Assembly: GCF_003674095.1 (NCBI RefSeq)
Contig: NZ_RDBF01000003.1
Span: forward strand, 248,001 to 312,000
Source: Aeromicrobium phragmitis
Lineage (GTDB): Bacteria > Actinomycetota > Actinomycetes > Propionibacteriales > Nocardioidaceae
Direction of reading: 5' to 3'
DNA: 64,000 nucleotides
Below the pieces are notes generated by a model. That model saw only the letters and a list, made by a program, of their open reading frames with translations. It searched no databases and was not told the DNA's origin. Position numbers and translations under genes: made by a program. Position 1 is the first letter of the stretch; every line of letters starts with the position of its first letter. This document shows positions 19,096 through 27,244 of this stretch, piece after piece.

Positions 19096-19792
19096 GCTCG
19101 AAGACCACCAAGCTCTCGTCTCGCCCTTCGGCGGCAGCGAGCCGGCTGCCCTCGCGCCAGGCTGCGCTGCGCCCGGCCGGCGTCCAGCCGCCCGTGGGCG
19201 CGGCATGGTTGGCGAACGCCACGACCCCGCCGATCCGGCCGGCAGCGTCGGCCGCCTGCTGAGCCTCGAGCTCGTATCCCTCCGCGGACACGAGTGAACC
19301 GAGTACCCAGGCGTCGGCCTCGAGCCGAGCGGTCTCGTCGACCTGTCCAGCCGCGCCCAGGTCGGCGCACACCCCGAGTGCGACTCGCACGTCCCCGAAC
19401 GTCAGCACGAGCGGCTCGGTCCCCGGTGTGAAGACGTCCGCCTCGCGGCCGAAGAGTCGTCGTTTGGCGTAGCTGCGCGTGCTCTCGCCGTCGATGACGA
19501 CCGCGGCGAGTCGCCGTCGTCCGTCGAGCAGGGCCGGCGCGCCGACGACGGCGGTGATGCCGGCGGCGGCGCAGGCCCGGCGAATCGGTTCCAGACGCGG
19601 GTCGTCCTCGGTCACGGTGAGGGACGGGGCGACGGCGACGAGATCCAGCTCGTACCCGGTCAGCGACAGCTCAGGAAAGGCCACGAGCTGAGCTCCGACC
19701 CCTGCCGCGCGCTCGATCCACTCGACGTGGTGGGCGACGTTGGCGACGACGTCGCCGCGGAGGCTGGCGGACTGGACGAGAGCGACGCGCAC
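19052..19792 (-). CDS. Carbon-nitrogen hydrolase (nitrilase superfamily)
   Basis: Amidase-type hydrolase of C-N bonds other than peptides. The Glu-Lys-Cys triad is visible: E in FPELSLTGYE, K in SYAKRRLFG and C in LGVCADLG. Length is 246 residues, near the family norm of 260-280. The start is GTG with a leaderless-type -10 box (TACTCT). Its last 44 nt overlap the convergent CBS-domain gene, so the C-terminal tail may be variable. Substrate unknown. Confidence 0.88.
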   Translation of the reverse strand: MRVALVQSASLRGDVVANVAHHVEWIERAAGVGAQLVAFPELSLTGYELDLVAVAPSLTVTEDDPRLEPIRRACAAAGITAVVGAPALLDGRRRLAAVVIDGESTRSYAKRRLFGREADVFTPGTEPLVLTFGDVRVALGVCADLGAAGQVDETARLEADAWVLGSLVSAEGYELEAQQAADAAGRIGGVVAFANHAAPTGGWTPAGRSAAWREGSRLAAAEGRDESLVVFELTARETRRPPSRHD

Positions 19793-19798
19793 GATGCG

Positions 19799-19804
19799 AG
19801 AGTA
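19799..19804 (-). promoter_or_regulatory. -10 box TACTCT, leaderless-type promoter of the C-N hydrolase gene
   Basis: On the minus strand TACTCT ends 6 nt before the GTG at 19792. Confidence 0.5.
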
Positions 19805-19819
19805 GCCGGGGTCGCCCGT

Positions 19820-19825
19820 TACCCT
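19820..19825 (+). promoter_or_regulatory. -10 box TACCCT, leaderless-type promoter of the CDA-like gene and era
   Basis: TACCCT ends 7 nt before the ATG at 19833. era has no separate promoter and overlaps this gene by 1 nt. Confidence 0.45.
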
Positions 19826-19832
19826 TCACCTC

Positions 19833-20165
19833 ATGGACTTGTCCGCTGAAGACGCCAAACTCGTCACGCTCGCCCGCGCCACGAGAGCGCGCAACGCGGT
19901 CTCGCAGGGCGCGGCAGTGCGTGACCTCGACGGCCGTACCTACACGGCGTCGACGGTGGCGATGGACTCGCTCAAGCTCTCGGCGTTGGACCTCGCCGTC
20001 GCGATGGCCGTGTCCTCGGGCGCCAAGGGTCTCGAGGCCGCGGCGGTCGTCACCGAGGGTGACGTCCCGATCCGCACCGACACGGTCGCGGAGTTCGGCG
20101 GTACCGGTGTCCCCGTCATCGTCGCCGACGCCACCGGCACCGTCGACACCGTCCTGGACGCCTGA
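19833..20165 (+). CDS. Cytidine-deaminase-fold protein lacking the zinc ligands
   Basis: 110 residues with a CDA-like layout (LVTLARATRARNAVSQGAAV, TYTASTVAMDSLKLSALDLA, GVPVIVADATGTVDTVL). A true cytidine deaminase needs Cys/His zinc ligands and a catalytic Glu in HAE and PCxxC motifs. This protein has no Cys and no His at all, so deaminase activity is very unlikely. It occupies the position of the mycobacterial Rv2365c-type conserved protein between the CBS protein and era. It is coupled to era by TGATG. Structural or regulatory role unknown. Confidence 0.85.
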   Translation: MDLSAEDAKLVTLARATRARNAVSQGAAVRDLDGRTYTASTVAMDSLKLSALDLAVAMAVSSGAKGLEAAAVVTEGDVPIRTDTVAEFGGTGVPVIVADATGTVDTVLDA

Positions 20166-21085
20166 TGAGCGAGGTCTTCCGCTCCGGTTTCGTCTGCTTC
20201 GTGGGCCGTCCCAACGCGGGGAAGTCGACGCTCACCAACGCGCTCGTGGGTGACAAGATCGCGATCACCTCCTCGCGGCCGCAGACGACACGCCACGCCG
20301 TGCGCGGACTGGTGCATCGTCCCGACGGTCAGCTCGTGCTGGTCGACACCCCGGGCCTGCACAAGCCGCGCACGCTGCTGGGGGAGCGGCTCAACGACCT
20401 GGTGCGCTCGACATGGTCCGAAGTCGACATCGTCGGCATGTGCTTCCCCGCCGACCAGCGGATAGGTCCCGGCGACCGCTTCCTCGTGCGAGAGCTCTCC
20501 TCGCTGCGGCGCAAACCGATGTTCGCGATCGCCACGAAGACCGACCTCGTCTCTCCCGAGCGGCTCGCCCAACACCTGCAAGCGATCGCCCAGGCCGGCC
20601 AGGACGAAGGCATCGAGTGGGCGCAGATCGTTCCGGTGTCGGCCGTCGCCGGTGACCAGGTCGGGCTCTTGGCCGATCTGCTCCTCGCGGCTCTGCCCGA
20701 GGGCCCGGCGTTCTACCCGGAGGGACAGCTCACCGACGAGCCGGAGGAGACTCTCGTCGCCGAGATCGTCCGCGAAGCCGCGCTCGAAGGCATCCACGAC
20801 GAACTGCCGCACTCACTCGCCGTCACGGTCGAGGAGATGGTTCCCCGCGAGGACCGGCCCGCCGACAAGCCGTTGCTGGACGTCCGGGTCAACGTCTACG
20901 TGGAGCGCGACAGCCAGAAGGGCATCATCATCGGCAAGAAGGGCGCCCGGCTGCGCGAGATCGGCGCGACCTCGCGTCAGCAGATCGAGCGGCTGCTCGG
21001 AACCCCGGTGTACCTCGACCTCCACGTCAAAGTCGCCAAGGATTGGCAGCGCGACCCCAAGCAGCTTCGCAAGCTCGGCTTCTAG
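20165..21085 (+). CDS. era: GTPase Era (ribosome assembly)
   Basis: Binds 16S rRNA near its 3' end and assists 30S assembly. The GTPase motifs are G1 GRPNAGKS, G3 DTPGLHKP and G4 TKTD. The C-terminal KH domain (IIIGKKGARLREIGATSRQQ) matches the Era signature. Length is 306 residues, normal for the family. It overlaps the previous gene by 1 nt. It shares the neighbourhood with ybeY, another 16S maturation factor. Confidence 0.97.
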   Translation: MSEVFRSGFVCFVGRPNAGKSTLTNALVGDKIAITSSRPQTTRHAVRGLVHRPDGQLVLVDTPGLHKPRTLLGERLNDLVRSTWSEVDIVGMCFPADQRIGPGDRFLVRELSSLRRKPMFAIATKTDLVSPERLAQHLQAIAQAGQDEGIEWAQIVPVSAVAGDQVGLLADLLLAALPEGPAFYPEGQLTDEPEETLVAEIVREAALEGIHDELPHSLAVTVEEMVPREDRPADKPLLDVRVNVYVERDSQKGIIIGKKGARLREIGATSRQQIERLLGTPVYLDLHVKVAKDWQRDPKQLRKLGF

Positions 21086-21093
21086 CGGTTGGC

Positions 21094-21372
21094 TCAGCGG
21101 GTGGAGAATCCCGTGGCGCCGGTCGGCTGACACTCGTCCACCTCCACCGCCTCGACGGCGGCGCGGGGAGGGCCGGTATGGCACCAGTCGATCAGCTGTT
21201 GCACGGCCGCGGCCGGCCCTTCGAACATCGCCTCGACGCTGCCGTCCGAGAGATTGCGGACCCAGCCGTCGACCCCGGCCTGGCGTGCCTCCTGCTCGCA
21301 CGAGGCACGGAAGAACACGCCCTGGACCTGCCCGCGGACGATGACATGGCGAGCGATCACGTCGTCGGTCAT
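21094..21372 (-). CDS. acyP: Acylphosphatase
   Basis: Small hydrolase of acyl phosphates. The 92 residues carry both catalytic residues: Arg in GQVQGVFFRAS and Asn in GWVRNLSDGSVE. I placed the start at ATG 21372 (MTDDVIARHVIVRG), where homology begins; an upstream in-frame ATG would add unrelated sequence. TGTGAT lies 6 nt upstream on the minus strand as a weak -10. It converges with era (8-nt gap) and diverges from the PHP gene. Confidence 0.93.
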   Translation of the reverse strand: MTDDVIARHVIVRGQVQGVFFRASCEQEARQAGVDGWVRNLSDGSVEAMFEGPAAAVQQLIDWCHTGPPRAAVEAVEVDECQPTGATGFSTR

Positions 21373-21427
21373 GTCTCCATCACACCATCGCGAGGCGCGT
21401 GGCGTGCCCTGATGGCACGATGCGGAC

Positions 21428-22459
21428 ATGGATCCCGTCGACGCCCTGCGCGAGATCGGCTTCTGGCTCGAGCGTGAGCGGGCCACGTCGTATCGGGTCG
21501 AGGCGTTCCGGCGCGCGGCGACGGTCCTGGCGCCGCTGGGCCCGGACGAGGTGGCTCGCCGCGCCGAGCGCGGCGAACTGGCGCGGATGAAGGGGATCGG
21601 CCCGAAGTCGCTCGCCGTCGTCGAGGAGGCGCTCGCCGGTGGTGTGCCGGCCTATCTGGCCGACCTCCGTTCCCGAAACGACGGGCCGCTCGCCGTCGGC
21701 GGCCGGGAACTGCGTGCGCGGCTGCGCGGCGACCTCCACACGCACTCGGACTGGTCCGACGGCGGCTCGCCGATCGAAGAGATGGTGCGTGCGGCGCGCT
21801 GGCGCGGGCGCGAGTACGTCGCGCTTACCGACCATTCCCCGCGACTGACGGTGGCCAACGGGTTGAGCGCCGATCGTCTGCGTGCCCAACTCGATGTCGT
21901 GGACGCCATCAACGACGAGTCCGAGGACCTGTCGCTGCTCAGCGGCATCGAGGTCGACATCCTCGAGGACGGCCGGCTGGACCAGGACGACGACCTCCTC
22001 GACCGGCTCGACATCGTGGTGGCGAGCGTCCATTCGAAGCTGCGGATGGACCCCGGTCCCATGACGCGCCGCATGATCCGCGCGATCGAGCACCCCCGGA
22101 CCAGGATCCTCGGGCACTGCACGGGCCGCCTGGTGGAAGGCAGCCGAGGCAAGCGGCCGCAGTCGCAGTTCGACGCGACGGCGCTGTTCCAGGCGTGCGT
22201 CGAGCACGACGTGGCCGTCGAGATCAACTCGCGGCCCGAACGGCAGGATCCGCCCGAACGTCTCATCGACATCGCCCTGGACGCCGGCTGTCTCTTCGCT
22301 ATCGACACCGACGCGCACGCCCCCGGCCAGCTCGACTTCCTCGACTACGGGGCCGAGCGCGCGGCGGCGGCCGGAATCCCGGCGGAGCGGATCGTCACGA
22401 CGTGGCCGCTGGATCGACTCCGCGCCTGGGCCGGCTCGACCGAGGAGGTGGTCGAGTAG
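21428..22459 (+). CDS. PHP-domain phosphoesterase with N-terminal helix-hairpin-helix region
   Basis: Metal-dependent phosphoesterase. The N-terminal 75 residues resemble the DNA-polymerase-beta/PolX HhH region (MKGIGPKSLAVVEEAL). The PHP domain follows with its metal motifs (GDLHTHSDWSDG, ALTDHS, AIDTDAHAP). It lacks the polymerase palm and fingers, so it looks like the PolX exonuclease half standing alone (343 residues). CACGAT lies 6 nt before the ATG as a weak -10. The last codons (EVVE and stop) come from a copy of an intergenic repeat (22446-22488). A DNA-repair role is inferred. Confidence 0.87.
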   Translation: MDPVDALREIGFWLERERATSYRVEAFRRAATVLAPLGPDEVARRAERGELARMKGIGPKSLAVVEEALAGGVPAYLADLRSRNDGPLAVGGRELRARLRGDLHTHSDWSDGGSPIEEMVRAARWRGREYVALTDHSPRLTVANGLSADRLRAQLDVVDAINDESEDLSLLSGIEVDILEDGRLDQDDDLLDRLDIVVASVHSKLRMDPGPMTRRMIRAIEHPRTRILGHCTGRLVEGSRGKRPQSQFDATALFQACVEHDVAVEINSRPERQDPPERLIDIALDAGCLFAIDTDAHAPGQLDFLDYGAERAAAAGIPAERIVTTWPLDRLRAWAGSTEEVVE

Positions 22460-22488
22460 TTGCGAGGGACGAGCGGCGTAGCGAGACC
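22446..22488. repeat. Intergenic repeat, family A (GGTGGTCGAGTAG type), overlapping a gene end
   Basis: It begins GGTGGTCGAGTAG and ends GCGAGACC, forming an imperfect hairpin. The same start occurs at 47464, 47545 and 47726. Here it encodes the last residues and stop codon of the PHP gene and lies between it and the convergent flavodoxin gene. Confidence 0.7.
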
Positions 22489-22491
22489 GGC

Positions 22492-22944
22492 TCAGGAGAT
22501 CAGGACGGCACCCAGCGTGCCGCCGAGCTCGTAGGCGCGTTCCAGGTGCTCCTCGGTGACCTCGCCGGTGAACACGAGGGGTTCGGCGGCCAGTCGCCAT
22601 CCCAGTCCGGTCGTGATCGACTCCATCGCGCGTTCGGCGCCGGTCGTGTCGTAGCCGCCGTGGATCCAGTACGAGAACGGGCGCTGCGCGGTCGGCTCGC
22701 GGACGGCGTCGTAGGTGGTGTCGAAGAAGTGCTTGAGCGCCCCGCTGATGTAGCCGAAGTTGGCGGTGGTGCCCAGCAGGTAGCCGTCAGCGGCGAGGAC
22801 GTCATCGACGGTCGCCTCGAGGGCAGGCCGCTCGACGACCTCCACACCGTCGAGGGCGTCGTCGCGCGTGCCCGCGAGCACGGTGTCGGCGAGACGTGCG
22901 ACGTTCTCGGTGGGCGAGTGGTGAACGACCAGCAGACGTGGCAT
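22492..22944 (-). CDS. Flavodoxin/NAD(P)H-dependent oxidoreductase-like protein
   Basis: 150-residue flavodoxin-fold protein. The FMN phosphate-binding loop is VVHHSPTENVARLAD and a second flavin loop is LLGTTANFGYISGALKHFFD, as in WrbA/FMN-reductase relatives. I chose ATG 22944 (MPRLLVVHHSPTEN); TACCGT lies 6 nt upstream on the minus strand. It converges on the PHP gene across a family A repeat. Electron partner unknown. Confidence 0.85.
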   Translation of the reverse strand: MPRLLVVHHSPTENVARLADTVLAGTRDDALDGVEVVERPALEATVDDVLAADGYLLGTTANFGYISGALKHFFDTTYDAVREPTAQRPFSYWIHGGYDTTGAERAMESITTGLGWRLAAEPLVFTGEVTEEHLERAYELGGTLGAVLIS

Positions 22945-22997
22945 GACCCGACGGTAATCGCATGCCGCGTTCTCGCGCACGCCGACCACGAGGTGCC

Positions 22998-23003
22998 TAG
23001 GAT
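22998..23003 (+). promoter_or_regulatory. -10 box TAGGAT, leaderless-type promoter of the moxR operon
   Basis: TAGGAT ends 6 nt before the moxR ATG at 23010. The three genes downstream overlap by 4 nt each and should share this promoter. Confidence 0.5.
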
Positions 23004-23009
23004 CGTTCC

Positions 23010-23936
23010 ATGGATCTCGCCGCGGCCGCCCGCGCCCTCCACGACAACGTGAGTCGGGTCATCGACGGCAAGCCGGATGCCATCGACACGGCCATCGTCG
23101 TGCTGCTGGCCGAGGGGCATCTGCTCATCGAGGACGTCCCGGGGGTGGGCAAGACCGCCCTGGCCCGCGCGCTCGCTCGCTCGGTGGACGGCAGCGTCAA
23201 CCGCGTGCAGTTCACGCCCGACCTCCTGCCCTCGGACATCACCGGCGTGTCGGTGTTCGATCAGGCGACGGCCCGTTTCGAGTTCCGCCCCGGAGCGGTC
23301 TTCGCGCACGTCGTCATCGGCGACGAGATCAACCGCGCTTCGCCCAAGACCCAGTCGGCTCTGCTGGAGGCGATGAGCGAGCGTCAGGTGTCCGTCGACG
23401 GCACGACGTATCAGCTCAGCCGGCCCTTCATGGTGGTCGCGACGCAGAACCCGCTCGAGATGGAGGGCACGTACGCGCTGCCAGAGGCACAGCGCGATCG
23501 CTTCATGGCGCGCATCTCGATGGGCTATCCGGACGCCGCCGCCGAGCTGGACATGATTCACGGCCACGACCGCACCGAACCCATCGACGCCCTCGAACCG
23601 GTGGTGTCGCTGGAGGACTTCGCCGCGATGATCGTCGAGGCGCGCGCGGTCCACGTCTCCGACGCGGTGGGACGTTACGTCGTGGATATCGCCACCGCGA
23701 CCCGTGCGGACGATCGCCTGCTGCTGGGTGCGAGCCCGCGGGCGACGCTCCAACTGGTGCGAGCCGCCAAGGCCTACGCCGCCGTCCGCGGGCGCGAGTA
23801 CGTCGTCCCCGATGACGTCGACACGCTCGCCGTGGCGGTGCTCGCGCATCGGCTCATCGTCCAGCGCGGCGAACCGGATGCCGAGCTCATCGTGCGATCG
23901 ATCGTCGAGCGCACCCCGGTGCCGGCGGGCCCGTGA
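23010..23936 (+). CDS. MoxR family AAA+ ATPase
   Basis: Chaperone-like AAA+ ATPase that commonly acts with a DUF58 protein on enzyme maturation. Walker A is seen in EDVPGVGKTALARALAR and Walker B in VIGDEINRASPKTQSALLEA. A sensor region follows (VVATQNPLEMEGTYALPEAQ), then the lid domain (LGASPRATLQLVRAAKAYA). Length is 308 residues. First gene of a three-gene operon with DUF58 and transglutaminase genes; its stop overlaps the next start (GTGA). Confidence 0.94.
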   Translation: MDLAAAARALHDNVSRVIDGKPDAIDTAIVVLLAEGHLLIEDVPGVGKTALARALARSVDGSVNRVQFTPDLLPSDITGVSVFDQATARFEFRPGAVFAHVVIGDEINRASPKTQSALLEAMSERQVSVDGTTYQLSRPFMVVATQNPLEMEGTYALPEAQRDRFMARISMGYPDAAAELDMIHGHDRTEPIDALEPVVSLEDFAAMIVEARAVHVSDAVGRYVVDIATATRADDRLLLGASPRATLQLVRAAKAYAAVRGREYVVPDDVDTLAVAVLAHRLIVQRGEPDAELIVRSIVERTPVPAGP

Positions 23937-25090
23937 CCATGTCCTGGTCGCGGTGGCCCGCGCCCTCGCGGCGCGGCGTCGTCTTCCTCGTCGTCGCCGC
24001 ACTCGTCGTCGTGCTCGCCTTCGTCTGGTCGGTGCCGGTCCTGGTGCAGGCCGGCGGCGTCCTCGTCGGCGCTTTCGTGCTGGCGATGCTCGCGGTCGCG
24101 TTCGGTCGTCCGGCGTGGAGCGTCCAGCGTGACGTGGAACCGCGGGTGGCCGATCCCGGCGAACCCATCGCCGTCCACATGCAGCTAACCCGCCAGGGGC
24201 ACAGTGCCCTCGACGTCGTGGAATGGTGGGAGGACGCCTCCGGAGGCGGTCACAGCGGCGTCCTGCTCGACGAGGGCCGAGGGCGTGCGCCCGCCGCCCG
24301 CTACGAGCTGCGCCTGTCCCAGCGCGGCCGCCACGGGATCGGTCCGACGAGCGTCCGGGTCAGTGACCCCTTCGGTCTCGCGACGCGCTGGGTCGAGCTG
24401 CCGGGGGAGTCGTCGGTGGTGGTGCTCCCGCGTCGCGTCCCGTTGTCCGCGGACAGTGCGTTGATGGATGTGCTCGGTGGGCGCGATCAGCTCGTCGAGC
24501 GGCCGACCAGCTCGCGTGGTCTCGGCGAACCCGATGTGCTCGCCCGGCCCTACCGCTTCGGGGACCCGGTCAAACGGCTCCATTGGAAGGCGACGGCGCA
24601 CCGCGGGTCGCTCATGGTTCGTCAGGAGGAGCAGCAGTCTCGTCGCCGGGTCGTCCTCGTCGTCGAGACCCGAAGCGACGACGAGCGCGAACTCGATTGG
24701 CGAGCCAGCGCGGCGGCGTCGGTGCTCGAGCGATTGCATCGCGACGGCTCCGACGTCCAGGTCGTGGTGGGCGAGTCGTCGGTCGACGTCGCACCGGACA
24801 CGTCGCCGCACGAGGCGCTCATCAGTCTGGCGTTGGCCGAACCGAGTGCTGCGGCAGCCCGCTGGGGCGACCCCGGTGCCGATCGCCTCGTGTTCGCCGG
24901 GCGCGTGGACGTCGCCGCTGCACGGGCGTGGCTCGCTCAACCGGACCGCGCGCCGGTTGCCGTGTTCGTCCACGCGTCGAGCGACGACGAGGCCTTGGGG
25001 GCGCTGCGCCGCGAAGGCTGGACGTGTCTCACGTACCGCGACCGCGACGACGTGGCCGAACTGTGGAGCGATGCCGAGGTGCGACGATGA
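23933..25090 (+). CDS. DUF58 domain protein (MoxR partner, membrane-anchored)
   Basis: 385 residues with two adjoining hydrophobic segments near the N-terminus (GVVFLVVAALVVVLAFVWSV; GGVLVGAFVLAMLAVAF) and the DUF58 core (PYRFGDPVKRLHWKATAHRG). Such proteins accompany MoxR ATPases and resemble a von Willebrand-type scaffold. GTG 23933 overlaps the moxR stop and the 3' end overlaps the transglutaminase start (ATGA). Molecular target unknown. Confidence 0.9.
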   Translation: MTMSWSRWPAPSRRGVVFLVVAALVVVLAFVWSVPVLVQAGGVLVGAFVLAMLAVAFGRPAWSVQRDVEPRVADPGEPIAVHMQLTRQGHSALDVVEWWEDASGGGHSGVLLDEGRGRAPAARYELRLSQRGRHGIGPTSVRVSDPFGLATRWVELPGESSVVVLPRRVPLSADSALMDVLGGRDQLVERPTSSRGLGEPDVLARPYRFGDPVKRLHWKATAHRGSLMVRQEEQQSRRRVVLVVETRSDDERELDWRASAAASVLERLHRDGSDVQVVVGESSVDVAPDTSPHEALISLALAEPSAAAARWGDPGADRLVFAGRVDVAAARAWLAQPDRAPVAVFVHASSDDEALGALRREGWTCLTYRDRDDVAELWSDAEVRR

Positions 25091-27243
25091 CGAACCGATT
25101 CGGCGTCGGCGCGCACCTGGCGGGACTCGTCGGGTTGATCGGCGTCCTGTGGGGTTTCGGCAACGTGCTGCAGGGCGACACCTGGTGGTCGCGGGTCGTC
25201 CTCGTCATGGTCGGCGTGCAGGTCTCGCTGCTCGTCGCACGGCGTTGGCACGCCACGCTCGCCCCGCTCGCCGGTGGCCTGGCGCTCGGGCTTCTCGTGG
25301 TGTGGGTGTTCGTGCCCGGCAGCACCGTGGCCGGCATCCCTACGGCGACGACGCTGCAGGCGTTGCGGCAACAGCTGAGCCTCGCCATCGCCGTCGTGGC
25401 TGAGGAGCAGGCGCCGTTGATCCCACCGGAGCCGCTGCTGACCGGGATGGCCGTCGGCTTCGGGTTGCTCGTCATCGTCGTCGACGCGCTCGTGCGCTCC
25501 CGGCGGCTCGGCGTGTGGGGCGTCGGCGCGGTCTTCATGGTCGGGCTCGCGATCGCCTCGCTCATCGTCGGGGCGAACCCGCCGCTCCCGGCGTTCGTCG
25601 TCACGGCGGCGGGCTGGCTCGCGCTCGTCGTCGCGCGGTCGTCCGCGCCGTCGCCGTCGCGCGTGGTGCTCGCCACCGCGATGGGGGCGACCGCGTTGAT
25701 CGCGGGCGTGTTCGCGCCGTCCGTGGTGGCCGCCGACCTCACTCCAGCCGCGTCGACCTGGGGCCGAGCGCCCGTCGACATCTTCGGACGCGGCATCAAC
25801 CCGATGCTGCGACTCGGCGAGAACCTGCGGCGCGGTGACTCCGTCGAGGTACTGCGCTCGATCACGTCCGCCGAGGAGGCGCCGTACTTGAAGGTCGCGA
25901 CGCTCGTCGACGTGGAGGGGGACACCTGGGAGCCGATCGTGAATGCCGACGGCCTGCCGGTCGAGCAACCGCTCGATGGCCTCGACCCTGCCATCGAGAG
26001 CACGGCCGAGGAGATCAGCATCGCGGTCGACGATCTGGACTCCACGATGCTGCCGATGCCCTACCCGGCGGAGGGGGTCCGTGGGCTGGTGGGCACGTGG
26101 TTCTGGCACCCGGTCGGAGGGACGGTGCGGTCGCGGACCGACACCACGCGCGGTCAGACGTACGTGGCGGACTATGTGGAGATCACGCCGGACGCCGGGC
26201 AGATGCGCGAGCGTCAAGCGCTGCTGCCGGCCCCGCTCACGCGGCGGTACCTGACCCTCCCGCCGGACACGCCACCTCGCATCGCGGCCGTGGCCCGCTC
26301 ACAGACGGCGGGCCTCACGAACGACTACGACCGCATCGTCGCCCTTCAGGACTGGATGCGCGCGGACTTCAGCTATTCGGAGTCGTCACCGGTGGCCGAG
26401 GGCTACGACGGCAGCGGTGTCGAGGTCATCGAGCGCTTCCTCCTGGAGGAACAGTCCGGCTACTGCGTCCATTTCTCCTCGGCGCTCGCGGTCATGGCCC
26501 GTTCGCTCGGGATTCCGGCGCGCATCGCCGTCGGGTATGCACCGGGTGACCCCGCCGGACGCACCGCTGAGGGAGAGCGCATCTACTCCACGTCCTCGGA
26601 CTCTCTGCACGCCTGGACCGAGGTCTACTTCGAGGGTGTCGGATGGGTGAGGTTCGATGCGACTCCGGGCGTGGGCCGGCCGACCGGATTCGACGAGCCG
26701 CGTGTCGGCGGTCCTGCGCCGGTCGGCGACCTCCCGAACCCGGGCACGGTCGCGGGAGGCACTCCGCAGGACCCGCAGGCTCTCACCGAGGGCGAGCAGG
26801 CGGTCGCTGCGGGCGCGGCGGCGAACGCAGGCGGCCCCTCGCGATCCACGCTCGCGCTGGGCGCAGCGGCGACGGCCGCGGTGCTGCTCGTCCTGCCGGC
26901 GTCGGCCCGGCGCACCCGCCGCTGGTGGCGCTGGCGGAAGGGTCGCGACCGCACCGAACCCCTGTGGCGCGAGATCATCGACACCGCCACCGACCTCGGT
27001 TTCGCGCTGCCGGCCCGGGCTACGGTGCGGGGCCAGGCCGAGCCGCTGCAGGGCCATGCCGGACCGGGACTGGTCGCCGTGATGGAGTCCGTCGAACGCG
27101 AGCGGTACGCCTCCACCCGGGGTCCGACGACGGTGCTCGAGGAGGCGAGGTCGAGCGTCCGGTCGCTGGAGACGTCCGTGCCGGCCTGGCGGCGTTGGCT
27201 GGCACGTTGCTTCCCTCGGTCCCTGGCCCGTCGCGCCGAATGA
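25087..27243 (+). CDS. Membrane transglutaminase-like protein (TgpA type)
   Basis: 718-residue membrane protein. The N-terminus has six or so helices (DUF3488/TgpA region, to about residue 220). A periplasm-side transglutaminase-like core has the Cys in SGYCVHFSSAL (near 459), His in SLHAWTEVYF and Asp in RFDATPG. A late membrane helix (LALGAAATAAVLLVLP) precedes a cytoplasmic C-terminal domain of DUF4129 style. The start ATG overlaps the DUF58 stop; the open frame upstream is just the shadow of DUF58. Third gene of the MoxR operon; substrate unknown, possibly envelope proteins. Confidence 0.9.
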   Translation: MTNRFGVGAHLAGLVGLIGVLWGFGNVLQGDTWWSRVVLVMVGVQVSLLVARRWHATLAPLAGGLALGLLVVWVFVPGSTVAGIPTATTLQALRQQLSLAIAVVAEEQAPLIPPEPLLTGMAVGFGLLVIVVDALVRSRRLGVWGVGAVFMVGLAIASLIVGANPPLPAFVVTAAGWLALVVARSSAPSPSRVVLATAMGATALIAGVFAPSVVAADLTPAASTWGRAPVDIFGRGINPMLRLGENLRRGDSVEVLRSITSAEEAPYLKVATLVDVEGDTWEPIVNADGLPVEQPLDGLDPAIESTAEEISIAVDDLDSTMLPMPYPAEGVRGLVGTWFWHPVGGTVRSRTDTTRGQTYVADYVEITPDAGQMRERQALLPAPLTRRYLTLPPDTPPRIAAVARSQTAGLTNDYDRIVALQDWMRADFSYSESSPVAEGYDGSGVEVIERFLLEEQSGYCVHFSSALAVMARSLGIPARIAVGYAPGDPAGRTAEGERIYSTSSDSLHAWTEVYFEGVGWVRFDATPGVGRPTGFDEPRVGGPAPVGDLPNPGTVAGGTPQDPQALTEGEQAVAAGAAANAGGPSRSTLALGAAATAAVLLVLPASARRTRRWWRWRKGRDRTEPLWREIIDTATDLGFALPARATVRGQAEPLQGHAGPGLVAVMESVERERYASTRGPTTVLEEARSSVRSLETSVPAWRRWLARCFPRSLARRAE

Positions 27244-27244
27244 C

